17,152 bases of DNA from NCBI GenBank assembly GCA_035532215.1, contig DATKRK010000160.1, positions 1-17,152 of the forward strand, read 5' to 3'. Position 1 is the first letter of the stretch; each line of letters begins with the position of its first letter. Below the pieces are notes generated by a model. That model ran no database searches. It had not been told where the DNA came from and was given only the letters and a program-made list of their open reading frames with translations. The stretch comes from JAICIG01 sp035532215 (GTDB taxonomy: Bacteria > Planctomycetota > Planctomycetia > Pirellulales > JAICIG01). The position numbers and the translations under genes are program-made. Positions 1 through 5,969 of this stretch are shown one piece after another.

Positions 1-549
1 CATACCCGCGCGCCGGCTTGGGCTTGAGCGCAGACCGCGCAAGATTTAACTTCGAGCGCCGCCAGGCCGGCGCGGGCGGCGAAAAGAGGCTGAAGTCAGG
101 ATTTATAGCCCAGGCCGAAAACCGGCTTGGCCCAAGCCGCCGCGCGAGGAGTTTTTCGAGAATGGATCGCCTCACTGCGAAGAATGAAGCGGCGGAAAGG
201 CCGATTATAAGCTCTGAAATGGGCCATTTTCGCCGCGCCGAGACGGCCCTCGGCGCACGAAACGCCGCGATTTCTCGGCCAACGTCGCCGCCGCCAGCCC
301 GGCAAAACGCAACACGGCTCGGCCGTATAAGGACTCATGAGTATCGGGCATTTCTCGGCGGAACGCCGGGCGAGGGCGCCCGGGCCTCCAGCAGAGCGGG
401 CGAGGGCGCCCGACCCTCCAACAAATCGGGCGAGGGCGCCCGGGCCTCCAGGAAATCGGGCGAGGGCGCCCGGGCCTCCAGGAAATCGGGCGAGGGCGCC
501 CGGGCCTCCAGGAAATCGGGCGAGGGCGCCCGGGCCTCCATTCGCTCCC
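1..549. other. Gene-free left end with tandem repeat
   Basis: I see no convincing gene here. Open frames exist on both strands, but they are arginine/alanine-rich, have no domain motif, and the longest run through a tandem repeat that stays open in several frames because its unit is a multiple of three. A short GC palindrome (GGCTTGG, one base, CCAAGCC) lies near 124-138. The right half holds the six-unit repeat listed separately. The spacer is downstream of the minus-strand isochorismatase-like gene. Confidence 0.6.
368..547. repeat. 30-bp tandem repeat, six units
   Basis: Six head-to-tail 30-bp units start at 368, 398, 428, 458, 488 and 518. Each has a 23-bp core opening GGGCGAGGGCGCCC, which contains the palindrome GGGCGCCC, and a 7-bp tail. 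Units 3 to 5 share the tail GGAAATC; units 1, 2 and 6 have different tails, and unit 2 has two changes in the core. The near identity of the central units suggests recent slippage expansion. The array starts 3 nt beyond the stop codon of the minus-strand isochorismatase-like gene. Read on the minus strand it would encode a decapeptide with the phrase ARAPSPD, but no gene signal supports translation. Confidence 0.95.
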
Positions 550-1446
550 CTACTCCTTCGGCCCGTCGCTGCCCGGCACGATCGCCGACAAATCGCGGCC
601 GAGAATCGAAGGGCACCAGTATATTTCGATGTGCTCGACGACCAGTTCGGCGCCGCGGGCGTGGCTGACGTAGGGCGGCTGGCGGGGGTCGTACATGGCG
701 TCGGTCAGGTCGCGGACCAAGACGACGTTTATCCCCAGCCGCGTCAGTTGGCGGATGCCGAACGAACGCCCGAGCACGCACATGTTGGTATGCACGCCCA
801 TGATCGCAATGTTCTTGATCCCTTCCTGCCGGCAGAAGTTGTAAATCTCCTTGCCGTCGTCGCTCACCCCGTCGAAGGCCACGATGTCAAGCGCTGGGTG
901 CTCGCGGTTGTAGCGGCGGACCCGCTCGGGCGGAACCGGATCGTCGCAAGGGTTCGAAACGTCCAAGGGCAGCGGCGGCTCGCGGTCGGGATCGACGTAG
1001 CACCAGCCGGCGATCGGTACAGGCGGCTCGACCGGCTTGGCCTGCTGCATGCGGCGGCGGTAGGGCGTGTCGGCGTAGACGTCCATCGTGCCGCTAGGGG
1101 CGTGGATGACCATCACGCCGCGCTCGCGGGCGGCGCTGACCGCGCGGTTCATCACCGGCGCCATCACGCCGATCCGCTGGGCCGCCAGCTTGCAATAAAT
1201 GTCGTCCCAAACGTCGCAGATGATGATCGCCGTTTCCGAGGCCTTCCAGATCGCCTCGCGCTCGACCGCTTCATAGCGGCCGCTGCCCTGCGCCGTCTCG
1301 CGCCGCTCGCGCAACACCAGCCGCAAATCGCCGGGAACCTTGGGGCGATTCGCTTCACGGGCGGGCTCAGGTTCGGCGGCGAACAGCGCGGCGCCAAAAC
1401 AAACCCCAAGCGTGCAGCTCACAAGCAGGCGAATGCAAACGTTCAT
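550..1446 (-). CDS. Secreted isochorismatase-like cysteine hydrolase
   Basis: The 298-aa product matches the isochorismatase-like (cysteine hydrolase) fold: a first beta strand ending in the likely catalytic Asp (TAIIICDVWDD, D78), and a strand followed by the nucleophile (NIAIMGVHTNMCV, C223). Family members hydrolyse amide or vinyl-ether bonds; the substrate here is unknown. Residues 1-23 form a signal peptide (MNVCIRLLVSCTLGVCFGAA, then LFA), so the protein is probably exported, which is unusual for this normally cytoplasmic family. I could not place the third catalytic residue (Lys) with confidence. The ATG at 1446 is preceded by GAGG with 6-nt spacing, which selects it over the much longer upstream open frame that overlaps the esterase gene. 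It lies 14 nt downstream of the esterase stop, so the two are probably co-transcribed. The stop is TAG. Confidence 0.88.
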   Translation of the reverse strand: MNVCIRLLVSCTLGVCFGAALFAAEPEPAREANRPKVPGDLRLVLRERRETAQGSGRYEAVEREAIWKASETAIIICDVWDDIYCKLAAQRIGVMAPVMNRAVSAARERGVMVIHAPSGTMDVYADTPYRRRMQQAKPVEPPVPIAGWCYVDPDREPPLPLDVSNPCDDPVPPERVRRYNREHPALDIVAFDGVSDDGKEIYNFCRQEGIKNIAIMGVHTNMCVLGRSFGIRQLTRLGINVVLVRDLTDAMYDPRQPPYVSHARGAELVVEHIEIYWCPSILGRDLSAIVPGSDGPKE

Positions 1447-1460
1447 CTTTGACCTCGCGT

Positions 1461-2999
1461 TTACGGCGTCGGATGGTGCTTGAGAAAAGAGACCGACATT
1501 TGCCGGCGGATCTGCCGCACCAGCTCGGCCGTCAGCAGATTGCCGTGATCCTTGCCGGCGACGACGGAAACTTCGGCGTCGCTGCCCAAGGCTTTGAGCG
1601 ATTCGCCCAGCAGCCGCACGGCGCCTTCCAGGTAGAACGTGTCGACTTCGCCGGTGATCACATGCAGCTTGCCGCGCAGCTTGGGCGCCAGTTCGTCCCA
1701 GTGCCGCTCGAGATACAACCGAATGTCGTGAGCCTCCCAAGCCTTGACCACTTCTGGATCGACGCGGCCGGTGGTGCGGTCCCACATTTGCCGCGGCTCG
1801 CCGGCTGCGTCCAACGGGCTGAACGCCGCCTCGAACGAACGCAATTGGCAGCCCCGGCCCAAGACGTCGTCCATCTTGGCGAAGTCTCCGTACCAGAGCA
1901 CCGGCTTGCCTGCCATCCGCGCAATCGGTCGCCGCTCGCTGCGCTGGTCGACGTACAGGCTTAATCGCGGCCTGGCATAAAGGTCGACCTGCTGCCAATC
2001 GCGAAAGTCGACCGGATCGGGCGCCGTGCTCCACACTCCGCCGAACACGTCGGGATAACGCACTTGCACCCACAAACTCGACCAACCGCCGGAACTATGT
2101 CCGGTGACGAACCGCGCCGTGGGCGCCGCCACGGTGCGGAAGTGGGCGTCGATGTAAGGAATCAGTTCGTTCACCAAGGCTTCGCCGCGCGGGCCGTTGG
2201 TGGCGCTGTCGGCGAACACGTGGTGACCCCAGCCACAATCGGCGCTGAGCATCACGCGGATGAAATCGGTCTCGCCTTCCTGGGCCGCGGGCGGCTGCTT
2301 GGAAAAGCCGCGCATCGCGTCGTAGTGCGTGCCGCCGAAGCCGGGAATGGTGTAGATCGCCGGATAGCGCCGCTCGGGCTGGCGATCGTAGCCCGCCGGC
2401 AGCACGACCGCGGCCAGGTGCAACACCTCGCGGCCGTGGAATTCCGAGAGCGACTTGCTCTTGAAACGGATTTCCTTGAGCCACGGCTTTTCGACGAACT
2501 TGCGCGGCGGAACGATTTGGTCGAGCGTCAAACGCAACGGTTCGGGCGAGGCCGGATCGTGCCGCCAGTCCAGAACCTGGCTGTAAAGATTGCCCCCGCT
2601 TTGAGCATAGTGCTGCGAATCGGGATCGTGATCCAACAATGCCTGCACGCGATAGGCGCCCGCGGGCAGCTTGGAAAGCGGTTTGGGAAAGCCGGCCGCC
2701 GAATCGTCGATCCGCCGCACGTCGCCCGGCTCGATCGCCTCGACGTCGAGCCGGAAGAACGGCTCGGGCTTGAACCAGTTCGGTCCGAACCGCGGCTCGC
2801 GCTCTTTACCGTGCGAGAAAAACAAGAAGATGCGGCCGGTGAGCGGCTTGTCGCCGGCCGCGGAAACGGCGGCCGATTTGTCGAGCGTGACTTCGGCGTA
2901 AAGGACGTCTTGGGCGGCGGCGGGCGCAACGCAGGACGCAACGCAGGACGCAATCGCGAGGATGAACGACAAGGCTCGCAGTTCGAAAGGCGCCAGCAC
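1461..2999 (-). CDS. Secreted alpha/beta-hydrolase esterase (esterase D-like)
   Basis: From the GTG at 2999 this is a 512-aa exported hydrolase. Residues 1-30 are a signal peptide with a hydrophobic core (ALSFILAIASCVASCVA) ending at an A-x-A site before Q30. Residues about 175-505 look like the putative esterase (PF00756) fold: the nucleophile elbow GHSSGG puts the serine at S302, with D453 (GEVDTF) and H485 (GKDHGN) as plausible triad partners. Residues 31-170 are a separate N-terminal domain. Start choice is uncertain. The frame stays open to an ATG at 3209 that has a good AGGAG at 6 nt, but the extra 70 residues come from a palindromic repeat and repeat-like sequence and would bury the signal peptide. 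GTG 2999 has no clear Shine-Dalgarno. A 12-bp direct duplication (2926-2949) encodes the CVAS/CVAP part of the signal peptide. First gene of a pair with the isochorismatase-like gene. Confidence 0.85.
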   Translation of the reverse strand: MLAPFELRALSFILAIASCVASCVAPAAAQDVLYAEVTLDKSAAVSAAGDKPLTGRIFLFFSHGKEREPRFGPNWFKPEPFFRLDVEAIEPGDVRRIDDSAAGFPKPLSKLPAGAYRVQALLDHDPDSQHYAQSGGNLYSQVLDWRHDPASPEPLRLTLDQIVPPRKFVEKPWLKEIRFKSKSLSEFHGREVLHLAAVVLPAGYDRQPERRYPAIYTIPGFGGTHYDAMRGFSKQPPAAQEGETDFIRVMLSADCGWGHHVFADSATNGPRGEALVNELIPYIDAHFRTVAAPTARFVTGHSSGGWSSLWVQVRYPDVFGGVWSTAPDPVDFRDWQQVDLYARPRLSLYVDQRSERRPIARMAGKPVLWYGDFAKMDDVLGRGCQLRSFEAAFSPLDAAGEPRQMWDRTTGRVDPEVVKAWEAHDIRLYLERHWDELAPKLRGKLHVITGEVDTFYLEGAVRLLGESLKALGSDAEVSVVAGKDHGNLLTAELVRQIRRQMSVSFLKHHPTP

Positions 3000-3047
3000 G
3001 CCGCGAGGGAGGGCGCCACGGAGGCACGGAGAGGCGAAGCCGCGATC

Positions 3048-3140
3048 AAAGTAGCAGGCACACTCCGTGTGCCGTAGCAAACCTGGTTGATCGCTCTGCT
3101 GCTGGCCCAGCGACGGCATACGGAGTATGCCTGCTACTTT
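3048..3140. repeat. 93-bp palindromic element in esterase leader
   Basis: Two 28-bp arms, 3048-3075 and 3113-3140, are inverted copies with two differences and begin AAAGTAGCAGGCA. Each arm is also a hairpin: GGCACAC-TCC-GTGTGCC on the left and GGCATAC-GGA-GTATGCC on the right. The two differences compensate within each small hairpin, so both stems stay fully paired. The 37-bp centre is not repeated. The element is 93 bp, a multiple of three, so it keeps the esterase frame open towards the ATG at 3209. I see no target duplication. It is probably a non-autonomous repeat (REP/MITE class). Confidence 0.9.
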
Positions 3141-3353
3141 GGCGCAACGAGCGGGTGCGCCCGGATTCCGGCGCGGTCTGCAGATCGAGAGCAAGCGTTT
3201 CTTCAGCATGCCAGGCTCCTGGGGCGGCGGCGATGGTTCGATTGTAACTCAAGCCATCGCGAGTTGCAGGCTGGCGAGGCGAAGTGTAGCTTTAGAATCG
3301 GAACCGCAGGAAGCCGGCGGCCGGCGAAAAGCCGGACCGCCCGCGAAAGCTTT

Positions 3354-3359
3354 AAGGAG
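3354..3359 (+). promoter_or_regulatory. Shine-Dalgarno that selects a TTG start
   Basis: AAGGAG lies 9 nt upstream of the TTG at 3369. The next in-frame ATG (3390) has no comparable signal, so this site supports TTG as the start of the deoxyribosyltransferase-like gene. Confidence 0.6.
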
Positions 3360-3368
3360 AAAGTACGC

Positions 3369-4052
3369 TTGTCCAAGCCGTTTTCGACGATGCCCTTTTC
3401 GACCCTTCATCCGCTCCGCGACGTGCGTCGCGTCTATTGTGCCGGCCCGCTGTTCAACGAGCCGGAACGCCAAGAGATTTCGCAAATCGCCGATCACCTG
3501 CGCGCTTCGGGCTTCGAGCCGTTCGTGCCGCACGCCGACGGCCTGGAATTCGCTCGGGTGCAGCCCTTTCTGGCCGACGAGGGCTACGATCCGGCGGCGG
3601 CCGGCCGGTTGCTGCACGAGGCGATCTTCGCGCTCGACGTCTACCAGGTAGTGATCGGCTGCGGCTCGCTGGTCTTGGATATGAACGGCCGCGTGCCCGA
3701 CGAGGGCGCCGTGTCGGAAGCGGCCATGGCCTGGATGCTCGGCAAGCCGCTGGTAATCTTCAAGGCCGATGCCCGCTCGAAAGTCGCCGGCCGCGACAAC
3801 CCGCTGGTCGTCGGCCTGACCGGGTTTCACACGGTCTCGGAGATCGAAGCCATCGGACCGGCCTTGGCGGCGCGCGTGGCGGAATTGGCCCCCGATCCCG
3901 ATTGGGCCGCGAACTGCCCCGCACATCTGCGCGAAACGCTAGCCTCGGGCGAGCGGCTCTGGCGCCGGCTGCTGGCGATGGGCGCCGCGCGGCCGGATGA
4001 TCTGGTCGCGGCGGCCGTGATGGAAGAATTTGGGGCGCCGGCGCGAGCCTGA
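3369..4052 (+). CDS. Nucleoside 2-deoxyribosyltransferase-like protein
   Basis: A 227-aa soluble protein of the nucleoside 2-deoxyribosyltransferase family (PF05014), which cleaves or exchanges the N-glycosidic bond of deoxynucleosides, typically in purine/pyrimidine salvage. Visible motifs are the N-terminal strand RVYCAGPLFN (residues 21-30), the D90 segment ALDVYQVVIG, and LDMNGRVPDEGAVSEAAMAW, in which D111 and E117 fit the conserved D-x-G-x-x-x-E pattern with Glu as the likely catalytic nucleophile. It is followed by GKPLVIF, which is typical of the family. The residues after about 180 are a helical C-terminal extension of unclear role. I chose TTG 3369 because of AAGGAG 9 nt upstream; ATG 3390 would remove 7 residues. 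It is divergent from the esterase pair and stands alone on its strand, with a palindrome 85 nt downstream. The exact substrate cannot be read from the sequence. Confidence 0.85.
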   Translation: MSKPFSTMPFSTLHPLRDVRRVYCAGPLFNEPERQEISQIADHLRASGFEPFVPHADGLEFARVQPFLADEGYDPAAAGRLLHEAIFALDVYQVVIGCGSLVLDMNGRVPDEGAVSEAAMAWMLGKPLVIFKADARSKVAGRDNPLVVGLTGFHTVSEIEAIGPALAARVAELAPDPDWAANCPAHLRETLASGERLWRRLLAMGAARPDDLVAAAVMEEFGAPARA

Positions 4053-4137
4053 TTGAAGTTTTTGAGAAAGGGGATGTGGGGATGAGGAGGAGATTAGGGG
4101 GATAAGAGAGGCAATTGGGTTGTGGCGTCTCCGAATC

Positions 4138-4195
4138 CCTCCGCGCCTCCGCGTGAGTTCTACGCGTTGAATCAGCTCACGCGGAGCCGCGGAGG
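4138..4195. repeat. 20-bp-arm inverted repeat
   Basis: Arms 4138-4157 (CCTCCGCGCCTCCGCGTGAG) and 4176-4195 pair with one mismatch around an 18-nt loop. It lies 85 nt after the deoxyribosyltransferase-like stop and 45 nt before the next gene. No T-tract follows on the plus strand, so it is not a canonical intrinsic terminator, although it could still stabilise or end the upstream transcript. A related half-motif (CCACGGAGGCACGGAG) is at 3016-3031. Confidence 0.85.
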
Positions 4196-4240
4196 AAGAG
4201 GGGGGAGTTTCTTCCTGTTTCTGCTGGAAAAGGACAAGCC

Positions 4241-4522
4241 ATGTCGCACGGTTCCCATCCGACTGCCAGTTCGTCGGTTAACGCTCAGATTCGTTTGTCG
4301 GCGTATCGCGCTCAACGGATACTCGGCCCGATATTGATGGTATTGGGTGTGGTTATTGCCATTGGCGGCTGTTTCGGCGACGGGCCGATCATGGCTGCTT
4401 TGAATGCCGGTCTCGTCCAATTTATGGCGGGCATACTGTTCTATACGTTGGGCGACCGCGGCGAGCGAATCATCGAACTAAAACGCCGCATCGCCGAACT
4501 CGAATCGGAAAAGCGCGAATGA
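4241..4522 (+). CDS. Small two-helix membrane protein, unknown
   Basis: A 93-aa protein I do not recognise. The ATG has a strong Shine-Dalgarno (AAAAGGA, 6-nt spacing), which argues that it is a real gene despite its size. Residues 1-26 are polar and Ser/Ala-rich. Residues 27-45 (ILGPILMVLGVVIAIGGCF) and 50-71 (IMAALNAGLVQFMAGILFYTL) are membrane helices separated by a short Gly/Asp turn. Residues 73-93 (RGERIIELKRRIAELESEK) form a charged helix with heptad-like spacing of Ile/Leu, probably a short coiled coil that allows self-association or partner binding. Both ends are predicted to face the same side. No neighbour explains its role; the next gene starts about 300 nt downstream. Confidence 0.7.
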   Translation: MSHGSHPTASSSVNAQIRLSAYRAQRILGPILMVLGVVIAIGGCFGDGPIMAALNAGLVQFMAGILFYTLGDRGERIIELKRRIAELESEKRE

Positions 4523-4820
4523 TCGCGTCGCACGTATCGGCGGAAATGCCGCGGATTACCCGTCGAAAGCTCGGTCCAAACGCGCGGTACTCGATTTCTT
4601 TTCCGTGTTTCATCCATGCCTCATCCGTGGCTAAATGTCCGTCGGACATCGCAAGTCGACGCGCAAGCGCCAACCGCAATACGGAGCTCTGATAGGACGT
4701 AAGTCTAGGCGAAGCCCCAGCGGCGTTATGGATTGCCGGGCTGAAACTCCCAGGGCTGGAATTGCTCTTGCGAGTGTGCCAGAATCCGTTTATTCTCCCG
4801 CTCCTTTCCCGCACTGAATC
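4523..4820. other. Spacer without a recognised gene
   Basis: Both strands carry short open frames, but none has a credible ribosome-binding site, a hydrophobic segment or a recognisable motif. I see no strong inverted repeat. The promoter of the following DUF2752 gene may lie here, but I could not identify a convincing -35/-10 pair. Confidence 0.5.
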
Positions 4821-5264
4821 GTGACTCAAACCGACGACTTGGCGTCCGGGCGGCTTTCCGTTCGACTGCGGCTCGCATTGGCCGCGGCGGCGACGTGCTT
4901 GCTCGCGCCCTTGGCGACGGCAGCCTGTTTGCAGCCCGACCCGGCAGGGCTGGGCACCCATCGCCAATTGGGCTTGCCGCCGTGTACGTTCGTGTATTTG
5001 TTCGAAACGCGCTGCCCGTCGTGCGGCATGACAACCTCCTGGGCGCACGCCGTGCGAGGAGAATGGCTGGGCGCCGGCCGCTCGAACGCGGGCGGCGCCG
5101 CGCTGGCCGCGATCGCCCTGCTGGCCGCGCCGTGGCTGGCGATTTCGGCCGCACGCGGTCGCTGGTGGATCGGCGCGCCGAGCGAGCGGAGTATGGCGGG
5201 CGCGGCGCTCGGCGTCGTGGCGCTGACGCTGGCGGACTGGATGTATCGTTTGTGGAGCGGCTGA
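4821..5264 (+). CDS. DUF2752 membrane protein
   Basis: The 147-aa product carries the DUF2752 (PF10825) signature LFETRCPSCGMTTSWAHAVRGEW at residues 60-82: a CPSC pair (C65, C68) followed by GMTTS, then a conserved helix. Three membrane helices are visible: residues 16-36, 91-110 and 125-145. The family is found in many bacteria and its biochemical role is unknown; the CxxC pair suggests metal or redox chemistry near the membrane, which is inference. The start is GTG with no clear Shine-Dalgarno, and no better internal start precedes the first helix, so the exact N-terminus is moderately certain. The lipoprotein gene begins 24 nt after the stop, so the two are probably co-transcribed. Confidence 0.85.
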   Translation: MTQTDDLASGRLSVRLRLALAAAATCLLAPLATAACLQPDPAGLGTHRQLGLPPCTFVYLFETRCPSCGMTTSWAHAVRGEWLGAGRSNAGGAALAAIALLAAPWLAISAARGRWWIGAPSERSMAGAALGVVALTLADWMYRLWSG

Positions 5265-5288
5265 GGACTACGTTCGAAAGGAAACGCC

Positions 5289-5957
5289 ATGGATCGGTTC
5301 TTCCGGAGGTCGAGTTTGCGTTGGGCGGCGCTGGCGGCGTCGCTGGCGCTGGCGGCCCCGCTCGTCGGGTGTACGAAACTTCTCACGACGGTCGTTTATC
5401 TGGCGCGAGGCACCGACACGCCGGCCGAATCCAATGACCTCAAGGACAAAAAGGTCGTCGTGGTTTGCCGCCCCTTGACCGAATTGACCTATGGTTGCAG
5501 CAGCGCGCCGAACGAGCTGGCCGCCGAAGTCGGCCGCCAGTTGAAGGCGCACCTGAAGCGGAAGATCAAAATCGTCGATCCGGACGATCTGGCCGACTGG
5601 ACCGACGAACACGGCGTGGACGATTACGTGGAGATCGGCCGCAACCTGGAAGCCGACATGGTCCTGGGCATCGACATGATGAGTTTCAACACGCTGCTAG
5701 GCCAGACGCTGCTGCAAGGCAAGGCGCAGGTCAAAGTGGCGGTTTACGACATCAAGCAAGACGGCGAAATCGTGTTTCAGAAATCGCTGCCGCAGGTGAT
5801 CTTTCCCGAGAACAACGGCATTCCGACGCAAGACAAGCCGGAAGAAGAATTCCGCCAACAATACATTCGCGTGCTGGCCGACGAGATCGGCCGACTGTTC
5901 TATTCGCACGATCATTTCGCGCGCTACGCCCGCAACAACTCGACGATGAGCGACTGA
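5289..5957 (+). CDS. Predicted lipoprotein, unknown function
   Basis: A 222-aa lipoprotein. The N-terminus has basic residues (MDRFFRRSSLRW), a hydrophobic stretch and the lipobox LVGC, placing the lipidated Cys at C28. The mature part starts with a Lys/Asp-rich linker, followed by alternating strands and helices: KKVVVVCRP (about 53-62), a helix NELAAEVGRQLKAHLKRK, KIKIVDPDDLADW, ADMVLGIDM, AQVKVAVYDI and a C-terminal helix. This layout resembles lipoproteins that compute an oligomeric or CsgG/LpoB-like alpha/beta fold, but I do not see enough to name a family. The ATG has AAAGGA at 6 nt. It sits 24 nt after the DUF2752 gene and ends 12 nt before the convergent VWA gene, with no visible terminator hairpin between them. 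Confidence 0.8.
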   Translation: MDRFFRRSSLRWAALAASLALAAPLVGCTKLLTTVVYLARGTDTPAESNDLKDKKVVVVCRPLTELTYGCSSAPNELAAEVGRQLKAHLKRKIKIVDPDDLADWTDEHGVDDYVEIGRNLEADMVLGIDMMSFNTLLGQTLLQGKAQVKVAVYDIKQDGEIVFQKSLPQVIFPENNGIPTQDKPEEEFRQQYIRVLADEIGRLFYSHDHFARYARNNSTMSD

Positions 5958-5969
5958 GCTACAGCTAAG

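Noticed and set aside
96..338. Small minus-strand gene in the left spacer
   Set aside because: No ribosome-binding site, no hydrophobic segment or domain, and Arg-rich shadow-like composition.
368..547. Possible CRISPR array
   Set aside because: The unit is 30 bp with only 7 bp between cores, and three of the 7-bp tails are identical; there are no variable 25-40 bp spacers and no cas genes.
1447..2085. N-terminal extension of the isochorismatase-like open frame to 2085
   Set aside because: It lies antisense-frame within the esterase gene on the same strand, has Arg/Ala-rich shadow composition, and the ATG at 1446 has its own ribosome-binding site and signal peptide.
4635..4817. Small plus-strand gene before the DUF2752 gene
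   Set aside because: No Shine-Dalgarno and a basic, low-information sequence; more likely part of the spacer.
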